NCBI RefSeq assembly: GCF_001514495.1 | Contig: NZ_BCNM01000010.1 | Span: 124,001-188,000 of the forward strand | Direction of reading: 5' to 3' | Length of the DNA: 64,000 nt | From: Paenibacillus pabuli NBRC 13638 | GTDB lineage: Bacteria; Bacillota; Bacilli; Paenibacillales; Paenibacillaceae | Shown: in pieces, positions 53,018 to 61,135 of the stretch | Position numbering within the stretch: the stretch's first letter is position 1 | How the letters are laid out: each line of letters opens with the position of its first letter | Position numbers and translations under genes: made by a program | Notes under the pieces: model-generated | What the model saw: the letters and a program-made list of their open reading frames with translations, nothing else | Database searches by the model: none | What the model was told of the DNA's origin: nothing

Positions 53018-54391
53018 TTGGAGTTTTCAACTAAGACGATCCGATCAGAGTTGTATAATTACATAAAAGATAATCAAATAATCATCTCTCATTTTGCTGA
53101 GAGAGCAGGGATTAATCCAGGTACACTCAGCAAAATTATAAACGGAGTTATTCAGGTTCCTGTTCGGACACTAGATCGAATTACTGAAGCTATGAATTTA
53201 GAGCCTGGAGCATTATATGAAATATATATATATGAATGTTTTAATGAGAGTTCAGCGGATTGGAGAAGGTGTAAACCTTTAATTAATAGATGTGCTGAAC
53301 TAAATAAACTTGATTGTCTTGATCAGTTGGTTGGTATAGTGATGGACAATCTAAATTACTCACCTATGCTATTTGATGTGGCTGAAATACTGAATAACAA
53401 GAACTACCATGAGGCTGCTTTGATTATATATAAGAAGGTTGCAGAAAGTGAGCGCTTCCAACATGCTGAGCGTTTAGCGACTTGCCAATACAGAATATTT
53501 AAAAATTCATTAACTGATAATCAAGAGATCAATTTGGAATGCGCTGCCCTGTTTGAACCGTTTATAAAAAGGTTGGGCGAGGCAGAGCAATTGGATGCAT
53601 TAAAGGACCTCATAAATCTCCTCATGTCTTTACACAGATGGGATAAAGCAAAATCCTTAGCGGAAGAAATGGGTCGAATAGCAAATAATCTCTATGAACA
53701 AAAGTATAAAAAGAATCATAAAAATCAAAAATCAACTAAACCAGCAAAGCCACTATTTGGTTATATTCTTTATTCTAATCTAATTTTAGGTACGATTTCA
53801 GAAGAAAAGAATGATTTTGAAAATGCCTTAAAATATGTTTCTCAATATGAGGTTCACGATTGGATTGTTGAGACAGATGATTTTGCTGAGGCAACGAAAA
53901 AGCAATTTGCAGAGTGGGCGAAAGCTAACAGATACATGTATAGGCTTATGTCGGGAGAAGTGAGTGTACTTGATGAGTATGTTAAATATATCTCATCAAA
54001 TGAAAATGAAATACTACGAGCTCTCTTCAAAATTGTGAAAGCTGCTGAAATGTATAAAATTAATATAGATAGCATTCTGCAGCGTTTTGAACATGTAATA
54101 TCGAATCAAATTGTGGAAAATAGTCACGTGGGAACATACACCACTGAAATTATAGCCGATGGATTAGCAAATTTTTTAGCCGATGTGGGCGCTTACTACA
54201 CTAGAAAAGATGAATATAGTATTGGAATTAATTACGTCCTCGAGAGTTTGGCAATATCAGCTAAAATTAACAATACCGCATGCATAGTGAGGTGTACATG
54301 CATGGTTGAGAAGTTTCGTCATTTTATCGATGAAACATCTTTAAAAAGATATACGACAATCATGACGATTTACGAGGAGGTTTTAACATGA
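53018..54391 (+). CDS. RRNPP-family peptide-responsive regulator (AloR-like)
   Basis: A 457-residue protein. Residues about 5-65 are a Cro/C1-type HTH (Ile-Ser-His-Phe-Ala-Glu-Arg-Ala-Gly-Ile-Asn-Pro-Gly-Thr-Leu-Ser-Lys-Ile). The rest is all-helical TPR-like repeats, with paired Tyr/Ala/Leu helix signatures such as Asn-Asp-Phe-Glu-Asn-Ala-Leu-Lys-Tyr and Tyr-Ser-Ile-Gly-Ile-Asn-Tyr. This is the build of PlcR, NprR and AimR, which bind a re-imported signalling peptide. The TTG start at 53018 is 7 nt after GGAGGG. Its stop overlaps the start of a signal-peptide-bearing 47-residue gene, the expected cognate peptide. It is AT-rich compared with the chromosome around it. Confidence 0.88.
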   Translation: MEFSTKTIRSELYNYIKDNQIIISHFAERAGINPGTLSKIINGVIQVPVRTLDRITEAMNLEPGALYEIYIYECFNESSADWRRCKPLINRCAELNKLDCLDQLVGIVMDNLNYSPMLFDVAEILNNKNYHEAALIIYKKVAESERFQHAERLATCQYRIFKNSLTDNQEINLECAALFEPFIKRLGEAEQLDALKDLINLLMSLHRWDKAKSLAEEMGRIANNLYEQKYKKNHKNQKSTKPAKPLFGYILYSNLILGTISEEKNDFENALKYVSQYEVHDWIVETDDFAEATKKQFAEWAKANRYMYRLMSGEVSVLDEYVKYISSNENEILRALFKIVKAAEMYKINIDSILQRFEHVISNQIVENSHVGTYTTEIIADGLANFLADVGAYYTRKDEYSIGINYVLESLAISAKINNTACIVRCTCMVEKFRHFIDETSLKRYTTIMTIYEEVLT

Positions 54392-54531
54392 AGAAAAAGT
54401 TGTCTTTAGTTATGTTGATTTTGAGTCTAGTAATTACTTTAGTACCTTTAAGTGCGTTTGCATCTGGAGAAATACCACCTGTACCGAAACCGCTATTTTC
54501 ACCGAGTAGCCATGGTTCAGGCGGCTGGTAA
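54388..54531 (+). CDS. Secreted signalling pro-peptide (AloP-like)
   Basis: A 47-residue precursor, overlapping the receptor stop by ATGA and with GAGGAGG inside the receptor's last codons, so translation is coupled. Met-Lys-Lys-Lys starts a typical Sec signal ending Ser-Ala-Phe-Ala at residue 25. The exported 22 residues end in Ser-Ser-His-Gly-Ser-Gly-Gly-Trp. From memory, a characterised Paenibacillus polymyxa Alo peptide is a Ser-His-Gly-Arg-Gly-Gly hexamer, so Ser-His-Gly-Ser-Gly-Gly is the likely signal here, perhaps after loss of the last Trp. It would be trimmed outside, re-imported by an oligopeptide permease and bound by the upstream receptor. Confidence 0.85.
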   Translation: MKKKLSLVMLILSLVITLVPLSAFASGEIPPVPKPLFSPSSHGSGGW

Positions 54532-54554
54532 CTATGAAATTTAAAAAAGTCATA

Positions 54555-54584
54555 GGGCACCCAATGGGTGCCCTTTTCTGTTTT
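54555..54584 (+). terminator. Terminator of the receptor-peptide operon
   Basis: GGGCACCC (54555-54562) pairs perfectly with GGGTGCCC (54566-54573) around AAT, followed by TTTTCTGTTTT. Confidence 0.93.
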
Positions 54585-54664
54585 AGCAAGAAATATGATG
54601 TTCATTATTTTCTCTAACTTTTTACATAAAAAGATAATATATAACAGTATAGGAGCGTGGTACT

Positions 54665-54850
54665 GTGAATAATCGTTCTATTTTAAATATAAAACTAGAA
54701 GAAGAGAGACAAAAGTTACATAATCTTATCGAAGATCATGGCTTAGGTCATCCATCAGTGATCAAGCAGTCTCAACATTTGGATGGAATCATTAACGAAT
54801 ACAATAATAAGTCTAAAAGTAGTAGGCACCCTGCTGGAGCAAATGCTTGA
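54665..54850 (+). CDS. Spo0E-like aspartyl-phosphate phosphatase, C-terminus fused to intron sequence
   Basis: A 61-residue ORF from GTG 54665, about 10 nt after AGGAG. Leu-Glu-Glu-Glu-Arg-Gln-Lys-Leu, Gly-His-Pro-Ser-Val-Ile-Lys-Gln-Ser-Gln-His-Leu-Asp and Ile-Ile-Asn-Glu-Tyr give the two-helix Spo0E family with its Ser-Gln-x-Leu-Asp motif. Such proteins dephosphorylate Spo0A-P and delay sporulation. Residues from about 52 on (His-Pro-Ala-Gly-Ala) are encoded by sequence that belongs to the intron maturase in another frame, so the native end was replaced at the junction. The core domain looks complete. Confidence 0.7.
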   Translation: MNNRSILNIKLEEERQKLHNLIEDHGLGHPSVIKQSQHLDGIINEYNNKSKSSRHPAGANA

Positions 54851-55833
54851 GGGAAACAACCTCAGAGCTGCATATCAACGTGTGGTCCAAAACGGAGGAG
54901 CCCCCGGTGTGGACGGAGTAACGGTAGCTGAGCTACAAGCTTATCTGAAAACATACTGGGGTACGGTGAAAGTCGAACTCTGCGAGGGAACCTACAGACC
55001 CATGCCAGTCAAACGGGTGAAAATCCCCAAACCCGGAGGCGGCAAGCGGATGCTAGGCATCCCGACCGTGATGGACCGTCTACTCCAGCAAGCGCTTTTA
55101 CAAGTGATGAATCCGATGTTCGACGCTCATTTGGACGGATAAAGGAACCCCGCAAGGCGGCCCACTCAGTCCGCTGCTCGCAAACATTCTGCTGGATGAC
55201 CTGGATAAAGAACTAACCCAGCGAGGCTTGCGATTCGTTCGCTATGCAGATGACTGTACCATTTTCGTCGCAATTAAACGAGCAGGTGAGCGTGTCATGA
55301 AATCGGTGACTCGATTTGTGGAAGGAAAGTTAAAACTGAAAGTGAATCGGGATAAAAGTGCAGTAGCGCGGCCATGGAACCGCAAATTCCTTGGCTTTAG
55401 CTTCTTGTCGAACAAACAGGCGACGATTCGCCTAGCCTCTAAAACGATCTCTGGATTGAAGGAGAAAGTACGGGAAATAACGAAACGATCCCGGCCCATG
55501 TCGATGGAAGAGCGTATCTCGAAACTGAACCGATACCTCATGGGTTGGATGGGTTATTTCAAGATCGCGTCTGCCAAAGGCCACTGCGAAAGATTGGACC
55601 AATGGATTCGAAGAAGACTGCGAATGTACCTATGGAAACAGTGGAAACGAGTCCGCACACGCATTCGTGAACTCCGGGCTTTGGGCGTCCCGGAGTGGGC
55701 CAGCTTTGTCATGGCTAATTCCCGCAAAGACCCATGGGAAATGTCCCGAAACATAAATAATGCCCTTCTGACTTCCTATTGGAAGGCGAAAGGGCTGAAG
55801 AGTTTACTTTCTCGTTATTTGGAGCTTTGTTAA
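54820..55833 (+). pseudogene. ltrA: Group II intron reverse transcriptase/maturase (class C), deleted and frameshifted
   Basis: Two reading frames give one maturase with its middle missing. The first (to stop at 55140) has Leu-Leu-Glu-Gln-Met-Leu-Glu, Gly-Ala-Pro-Gly-Val-Asp-Gly-Val and Lys-Pro-Gly-Gly-Gly-Lys-Arg-Met-Leu-Gly-Ile-Pro-Thr. After Met-Phe-Asp-Ala-His the sequence jumps to Gly-Thr-Pro-Gln-Gly-Gly-Pro-Leu-Ser-Pro-Leu-Leu, then Tyr-Ala-Asp-Asp, the RT active site, and the C-terminal maturase domain (Leu-Asn-Arg-Tyr-Leu-Met-Gly-Trp). About 100 residues are lost, including the first catalytic Asp and the Phe-Arg-Pro-Gly region, with a frameshift at 55138-55142. The N-terminus merges with the Spo0E-like gene. 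Confidence 0.9.
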
Positions 55834-55840
55834 CCTTCCG

Positions 55841-55913
55841 GAACCGCCTAGTGCGGACCCGCATGCTAGGTGGTGTGAGAGGACAGGGGCTAGCCGCTCC
55901 TTCCTACTCGATT
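55841..55913 (+). ncRNA. 3' end of the group IIC intron (domains V and VI)
   Basis: GAACCGCCTAGTGCGGACCC and its partner GCATGCTAGGTGGTGTGAGAGG form domain V, immediately after the maturase stop. GGGGCTAGCCGCTCC and CCTACTCGATT complete domain VI and the 3' end; CTACTCGATT is the usual class C terminus. The end point is placed at about 55913. Confidence 0.85.
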
Positions 55914-56162
55914 CCGTATTTTTAATTTAACAGTTGTGGTTCAGCTGAACCATTGGCTGCATTGGGGGATACCCACTGATCGGATGCCAAGAATGAATAT
56001 GCAAAAGCATGGCTGGCATCCGTGATGCCTTTTAGTCGTCGTTGATGTACCTCTAATAGCAAACGTTGGACTAATTAGGGTTGACGCAAATGCGTCAGCT
56101 CTGTTCCAGTTTGGACCTAAAATGACAGTCATAACGCTCTTTTTTTGATATGGAAATATTTG
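55914..56162. other. Intergenic region after the intron
   Basis: No credible gene is seen. A small hairpin GACGCA/TGCGTC lies near 56083-56096. It ends at the cnt promoter. Confidence 0.4.
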
Positions 56163-56224
56163 TTGACGCCTTCAAATGGGATGTGCTATATTTTTCTCGA
56201 CTGTTAATCGTAATAATTACTATT
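56163..56224 (+). promoter_or_regulatory. cnt promoter with Zur box
   Basis: TTGACG (56163-56168), an 18-bp spacer and TATATT (56187-56192) form the promoter. AATCGTAAT-A-ATTACTATT at 56206-56224 is a 9-1-9 inverted repeat with one mismatch and closely follows the Bacillus Zur consensus TCGTAATnATTACGA. It lies just downstream of the expected start point, where bound zinc-loaded Zur would block transcription. Zinc starvation should therefore induce the operon. Confidence 0.78.
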
Positions 56225-56287
56225 AATCAAATATAGCTAAGTGAGCTCAGGCTTAATTCCATCACAAGAATAGGAGTAGCGGCTGCG

Positions 56288-57121
56288 ATGAAACAGGAGA
56301 TTGATTTTATCAAGTTTAATCCCACGCAAAATATGACGGTTCTGGTGAAGACGAATCATCCAGCTGAGACATATCCACACATTGCCGCCCAAATTATGTC
56401 CTATGACAATGTATATGCCGAACAAGTGGGGTTCATTGGCGGAGCGATAAAGCCGGAGGCGGCTGCCCATTTGGAAATGGCCGGTGGAGAGTTCTGCGGC
56501 AATGCCTGCATGGCCCTGGCTGCATATATCGCGTCCGAGAACGAGTTGAAATCCACTGATTTCACAGAAATCGTCTTGGAGGTTTCCGGGACGGATCAAT
56601 TAATCAGGTGTCAGGTGAAGCAGGAGCAGAATGAATATTTTTGCCAAGTCACGATGCCCATGCCTGAGCGGATTGAACAACGAACCGTCAAGTATGAGGG
56701 AATCGATATGGATATGGTGATCGTGCGGTATCGGGAGTTCATCCATATCGTCATCGAAGTGGAAGCGTTTGATGAAACGATGAGAAAGAGGGCACAAGCG
56801 CTGGCGCGATTACTAGGCTTAACCTTGGGGGATAAGCTGATTGGCATTTTATTATACAACTCCCAATCGGAGGAGCTGGCACCGCTCATATTTGTCCCAC
56901 AGCTGGATAGTCTGATCTGGGAAAGGGGGTGCGGTTCGGGTACAGCCTCGGTGGGAGCCTATCTGGCATGGAGCAGGCAAAAGGAAATCGTTCAGCATAT
57001 CAAGCAGCCTGGTGGTGCGATTAAAGTGATGGCTGAGTGGAATGGAGCAGAGCTTGAACGAATTACAATCGAAGGATCGGTTGGCATCGTGGCCCAAGGC
57101 ACAGCATTTATAGATGCATGA
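56288..57121 (+). CDS. cntK: Histidine racemase of opine metallophore synthesis
   Basis: A 277-residue DapF-fold racemase. Gly-Gly-Glu-Phe-Cys-Gly-Asn-Ala places one catalytic Cys at residue 70; Glu-Arg-Gly-Cys-Gly-Ser-Gly-Thr-Ala places the second at 215. In diaminopimelate epimerases these two thiols act as base and acid. Position as first gene before cntL and cntM, with no lysine genes nearby, identifies it as CntK, which turns L-His into D-His. Its presence separates staphylopine/bacillopaline-type pathways from pseudopaline-type ones. GGAG precedes the ATG by 11 nt. Confidence 0.88.
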   Translation: MKQEIDFIKFNPTQNMTVLVKTNHPAETYPHIAAQIMSYDNVYAEQVGFIGGAIKPEAAAHLEMAGGEFCGNACMALAAYIASENELKSTDFTEIVLEVSGTDQLIRCQVKQEQNEYFCQVTMPMPERIEQRTVKYEGIDMDMVIVRYREFIHIVIEVEAFDETMRKRAQALARLLGLTLGDKLIGILLYNSQSEELAPLIFVPQLDSLIWERGCGSGTASVGAYLAWSRQKEIVQHIKQPGGAIKVMAEWNGAELERITIEGSVGIVAQGTAFIDA

Positions 57122-57148
57122 CCATGACGAGTTATAGGAGGAAGAGGA

Positions 57149-57943
57149 ATGGAGACATTGATTGATTTTCAAACATGCTTGAGTGAATTTTCCGGGAAAT
57201 TCGATGAGCTGGCAGGCCGATATGACCATACGGTTCAGCACAGCTCAGAGCTGGAGGCTTTAATTGATGACTATTCCACGTTTATAACAGACAAGCAAAA
57301 TGAACGAATCTGGGAACAGCTCGATCAGCAGGAATCAGTCGGCATGCATCAACTAGTCCTTGATTTGCGAGACAAATCTGCACGGTGTGTGGCGGTTATG
57401 GAGAAATATCGGGCATTGAAGCTGCAAGACGGACATGTGGAAATCGCGGAGTATTTCAGAAACATAGAAGAATGTATTGAAAAAGAGTTTGGCAGCTTTC
57501 ATGTCACCTCGGATTCCAAAGTACTGCTGGTAGGCTCCGGGTCATTTCCCATGACGCCTTTGTTTATCGCCAAGCGAACAGGGGCAGAGGTGGTTGGCAT
57601 CGATATTGACGCAGAAGCCATTACACTCGGGCAGAAGGTTGTGGAGAAGCTGGGTGCGGGCTTGAACATTCATTTGGAGCAAACATTGGCGCAGGACCTT
57701 GCTTTTACGAGAAAAGCAACACATATCATTTTCAGTTCCACGGTTGCCAATAAGTATGATCTGCTCGATCAATTGCATGCATTGACGAATGAACATGTGG
57801 TAGTGGCGATGAGGTACGGTAACCAGTTAAAGTCGTTATTTAACTATCCGATGAAAGAGACTGACAGCAGCAAGTGGAACATGGTCGACAATATTCTGCG
57901 TCCGGATGATGTGTTCGATATTGCATTATACCAAAAAGCATAG
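57149..57943 (+). CDS. cntL: Nicotianamine synthase-like aminobutyrate transferase
   Basis: A 264-residue SAM-using enzyme. An N-terminal helical domain of about 120 residues precedes a Rossmann fold with Val-Leu-Leu-Val-Gly-Ser-Gly-Ser-Phe-Pro-Met-Thr-Pro and the acidic Gly-Ile-Asp-Ile-Asp that binds SAM. This is the CntL/nicotianamine synthase family, which moves the aminobutyrate part of SAM onto an amine, here D-His supplied by CntK. AGGAGGAAGAGG directly precedes the ATG. It is 27 bp after cntK and 30 bp before cntM. Confidence 0.9.
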   Translation: METLIDFQTCLSEFSGKFDELAGRYDHTVQHSSELEALIDDYSTFITDKQNERIWEQLDQQESVGMHQLVLDLRDKSARCVAVMEKYRALKLQDGHVEIAEYFRNIEECIEKEFGSFHVTSDSKVLLVGSGSFPMTPLFIAKRTGAEVVGIDIDAEAITLGQKVVEKLGAGLNIHLEQTLAQDLAFTRKATHIIFSSTVANKYDLLDQLHALTNEHVVVAMRYGNQLKSLFNYPMKETDSSKWNMVDNILRPDDVFDIALYQKA

Positions 57944-57973
57944 CTCGCTTGAGCTTGGGAAAGAGAGGTCCAT

Positions 57974-59275
57974 ATGAGCGGATTTCAACGAGTGCTGCTG
58001 CTCGGAACTGGCCCTGCATCCATTCAGCTGGCAGTAACGCTCAAAAAGCAATTCCATTGCACCGTAGGCATAGCGGGAAGAGAATCGGTGCGTTCAGAAT
58101 CTTTTTTTGAAGCAGTTCGGCAAAGTAATGGATTCATTGGAGCAAGCATTCAAAATGAAAAGCATCGACCGTTGGCAGGGGAATGCTTCATCGATCGGGT
58201 GTTTAAGGGATATGAGACCATTGAAGGCGAATGGGATACGATCATTTTCGCTGTGACAACGGATGCTTATATCGATGTATTGAAACAAATGAAGAATGAC
58301 TTCATCAAACAAGTGAAATTCATTATTTTGGTCTCCCCAACCTTTGGATCCAACCTGCTGGTAAGCCATTATATGAGGAAGCTTCACGCGGATACGGAAG
58401 TGATCAGCTTCTCTACCTATTTGGGGGATACCCGACTGATGAACGACCAACCGTCCAATCATGTCATCACAACTGGAGTTAAGAAAAAGGTCTATATCGG
58501 TTCTACCTCAACTCCTTCTGAACATGTGGACAGACTGTGCAAGATGTACGAGCAATTGGGCATTGCCCTGGAGGTTATGCCATCTCCAATCGAGGCGGAA
58601 GCGAGAAATATTTCTTTATATGTACATCCGCCGCTGTTCATGAATGACTTCTCATTGGATGCCATCTTCGGAGCGTCAGACATTCGGAAATATGTATATA
58701 AAATCTACCCCGAAGGTCCTGTAACCCAATATTTGATTCGGGACATGCGGATGCAGTGGAACGAAATGATGACGATCACGGATCGGCTCCGTATTCAGGG
58801 TGTCAATCTGCTGCAATTCATGACAGATGATAATTATCCGGTCCGATTGGAGAGCTTATCACGCCAGGATATCGAGAATTTCAATCAGCTGCAGGACATT
58901 CATCAAGAGTACTTATTATACATACGATACACCTCGTTGTTGATTGATCCCTTTTCGGAACCTAACCCGGAGGGCAAGTATTTTGATTTTTCGGCTGTTC
59001 CCTTCCGGAAGATGTTTGTCAATCAGGATGGAGCATTGGACATTCCCAGAATGCCCAAGGAGGATTATTACCGCGTCAAAATCATTCAGGGCATTGCGAG
59101 ACATTTGCAGGTAAGCTGCCCAACCATCGATAGGTTTATTGCCACCTATGAGGCGAAGATTCAAGAAGTCGCTCACGCTCACCCGGATCAGGATTTATCC
59201 GATGCCTTTGTCGTTCAATCCTTCAATGAAGACATTCGGATGATCTGCACAGGGCTGGCGAACACCGAGGTCTAA
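57974..59275 (+). CDS. cntM: Opine metallophore dehydrogenase, pyruvate type by sequence
   Basis: A 433-residue CntM dehydrogenase that joins the CntL product to an alpha-keto acid by reductive condensation. NAD(P) loop: Leu-Leu-Leu-Gly-Thr-Gly-Pro-Ala-Ser-Ile-Gln. Ile-Ala-Gly-Arg places Arg36 at the position that gives NADPH preference (Arg33 in S. aureus). Ser-Phe-Ser-Thr-Tyr-Leu-Gly-Asp-Thr-Arg has Asp152 where S. aureus has Asp150; Asp is reported to select pyruvate, Ala to admit alpha-ketoglutarate. Asn-Ile-Ser-Leu-Tyr-Val-His-Pro-Pro-Leu-Phe-Met-Asn-Asp carries the conserved His. The alignment to S. aureus is from memory. Confidence 0.92.
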   Translation: MSGFQRVLLLGTGPASIQLAVTLKKQFHCTVGIAGRESVRSESFFEAVRQSNGFIGASIQNEKHRPLAGECFIDRVFKGYETIEGEWDTIIFAVTTDAYIDVLKQMKNDFIKQVKFIILVSPTFGSNLLVSHYMRKLHADTEVISFSTYLGDTRLMNDQPSNHVITTGVKKKVYIGSTSTPSEHVDRLCKMYEQLGIALEVMPSPIEAEARNISLYVHPPLFMNDFSLDAIFGASDIRKYVYKIYPEGPVTQYLIRDMRMQWNEMMTITDRLRIQGVNLLQFMTDDNYPVRLESLSRQDIENFNQLQDIHQEYLLYIRYTSLLIDPFSEPNPEGKYFDFSAVPFRKMFVNQDGALDIPRMPKEDYYRVKIIQGIARHLQVSCPTIDRFIATYEAKIQEVAHAHPDQDLSDAFVVQSFNEDIRMICTGLANTEV

Positions 59276-59314
59276 TTACAGCTCAACTATACAAGTTTAA
59301 CTCATATTTACACG

Positions 59315-59460
59315 ATAACGGAGAGGACAGAAAAAACCTGGAGAAGCCATGCGTTCGCCTTTATCACCGGATTTTCCCTTTGGAAAAGGGAATCAAAAAA
59401 ATCTGGGGATAACAGCGATCGGAAGGTTGTTCTGACCGCGCAGTGGTCTAGTGTAAAGTT
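59315..59460 (+). repeat. Full copy of structured intergenic repeat, upstream of cntA
   Basis: The outer arm GACAGAAAAAACCT (59326-59339) pairs with AGGTTGTTCTG (59424-59434). The inner arm TTATCACCGGATTTT pairs with AAAATCTGGGGATAA with one A-G mismatch, and its loop is closed by a stem TCCCTTT/AAAAGGGA. The 3' part (AACAGCGATCGGAAGGTTGTTCTG) is almost identical to that of the copy at 46.1 kb. It ends about 46 bp before the cntA start and separates the biosynthetic from the transport genes. Confidence 0.75.
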
Positions 59461-59505
59461 ATTGGTTTTACTTGTATATATCTTTCATGATCAGGAGGAA
59501 ATGTT

Positions 59506-61122
59506 GTGAAAAAGGGTAGTGCTTTGGGTTTAATACTGCTGTTATTGTCTGTCATTACCGTGCTCGCTGGATGTGGGCAGGATAAGGGGACAACAACGGA
59601 GTCTGCGAATAGCGAGGTCAAGTCTGAACTCATTTATGCATCCGCCAAGGATATTAATGATATGAATCCTCATTTATACACCGGTTCCATGCCCGCACAA
59701 GGGATGGTTTACGAATCCCTGGTTGAAAACACGGTCGATGGAATCAAGCCATTGCTGGCAGAATCCTGGGATATTGCCGAAGACGGGAAAACGTATACGT
59801 TCCATTTGCGACAGGGTGTGAAATTCCATGATGGTGAACCGTTTAACGCCGAGGCGGTCAAACAAAATATCGATGCGGTTCAGGCGAATGCCGAAAAACA
59901 TGCCTGGATTAAGTTATCCACCAAAATCGTAAGCACAAAAGTCCTGGATGAATACACATTTGAACTGGTGCTTTCCGATCCCTATTACCCAGCTTTGGTG
60001 GAGCTGTCCATGACCAGACCGTATGTATTTATATCACCCAAAGATTTTACGAACGGGGGTACCAAAGACGGGGTGAGTGGCTATGACGGTACAGGACCCT
60101 ACAAGCTCACCGGACATAAAATAGATCAGAATGCAACGTTCGAAGCCAATAAAGATTACTGGGGCGGCACACCCGAGATCCAAAAAATCACGTCCAAGGT
60201 TCTTCCGGCAGGGGAAACGACATTACTGGCATTACAGAAGGGCGAAATCAACTTTGTATTCACCGATGATCGGGGTGCCGACAGCATTGATGTTGAAGCC
60301 ATGAATCAATTGGCTGACTCGGGTGATTTTCAAGTGGTCCGAAGTGAAGCGATGAATACGACTATGATCGTAGCCAATAGCAGCAAAGTGGATAACCCGG
60401 TCCACGAAACGGCTGTTCGTGAAGCGATATGGGTTGCGATTGATCGGGAAACGATCAGCAATGACATTTTTAACGGAACCCAGACCGCAGCGGACACCTT
60501 ATTCTCGACCAACGTTAACTATGCCCATGTTGAATTGAAGAAGCGGGAGTATAATCCCGAAAATGCAAAAGAGCTTCTGGAAAAGGCAGGTTGGACATTA
60601 ACAAACGGTAAGGCAGTGAGAACGAAGAATGGCCAGTCATTAGCTCTGACATTGTATTATGACAGCAATTCATCTTCGCAAAAAACACAGGCGGAATTGA
60701 TCCAGCATGCCTTAAAAGATTTGGGCATTCAGCTGGAGATTGTCGGTGAGGAATCCACTTCCATCGCGAACAGAAGGGCAACCGGGGAATATGATCTGCT
60801 GTTTAATCAAACCTGGGGACTGGCGTACGATCCACAGAGCACCATCTCTGCGTTTACATCGGATTCTGCCTATAAACATACAACAAGCGGCATTGCCCAG
60901 GCGGATGAACTATATAAAAAAATTGATGAAGTCATGGTCTCTACAGATGAAGCATCCCGTCAATCCCTGTACGCCGACATTATGAAATTGGTCCATGATG
61001 AAGCTGTGTTTATTCCGATTACCAATGGGCGGGTTACGGTCGTGGCTCCCAAAAATCTGGACGGAATCTCATTCAAACAGACTCAATATGAATTGCCATT
61101 TGAGCAAATGAAATTTAAATAG
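59506..61122 (+). CDS. cntA: Metallophore-binding lipoprotein of the Cnt importer
   Basis: A 538-residue family 5 binding protein. The signal ends Val-Leu-Ala-Gly-Cys-Gly, a lipobox, so it is lipid-anchored. Ile-Asn-Asp-Met-Asn-Pro-His-Leu, Gly-Met-Val-Tyr-Glu-Ser-Leu-Val, and Tyr-Thr-Phe-His-Leu-Arg-Gln-Gly-Val-Lys-Phe-His-Asp-Gly-Glu-Pro-Phe are the nickel/opine-binding (NikA/CntA) type. Directly behind cntKLM it should bind the metal-loaded opine. The start is GTG, after AGGAGGAAATGTT. A structured repeat stands between it and cntM. Confidence 0.9.
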   Translation: MKKGSALGLILLLLSVITVLAGCGQDKGTTTESANSEVKSELIYASAKDINDMNPHLYTGSMPAQGMVYESLVENTVDGIKPLLAESWDIAEDGKTYTFHLRQGVKFHDGEPFNAEAVKQNIDAVQANAEKHAWIKLSTKIVSTKVLDEYTFELVLSDPYYPALVELSMTRPYVFISPKDFTNGGTKDGVSGYDGTGPYKLTGHKIDQNATFEANKDYWGGTPEIQKITSKVLPAGETTLLALQKGEINFVFTDDRGADSIDVEAMNQLADSGDFQVVRSEAMNTTMIVANSSKVDNPVHETAVREAIWVAIDRETISNDIFNGTQTAADTLFSTNVNYAHVELKKREYNPENAKELLEKAGWTLTNGKAVRTKNGQSLALTLYYDSNSSSQKTQAELIQHALKDLGIQLEIVGEESTSIANRRATGEYDLLFNQTWGLAYDPQSTISAFTSDSAYKHTTSGIAQADELYKKIDEVMVSTDEASRQSLYADIMKLVHDEAVFIPITNGRVTVVAPKNLDGISFKQTQYELPFEQMKFK

Positions 61123-61135
61123 AGCGGGGATGGAT

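Noticed and set aside
49622..55913. Prophage or integrative element bounded by attachment sites
   Set aside because: No integrase, phage structural gene or flanking direct repeat was seen; intron fragments are the only boundary marks.
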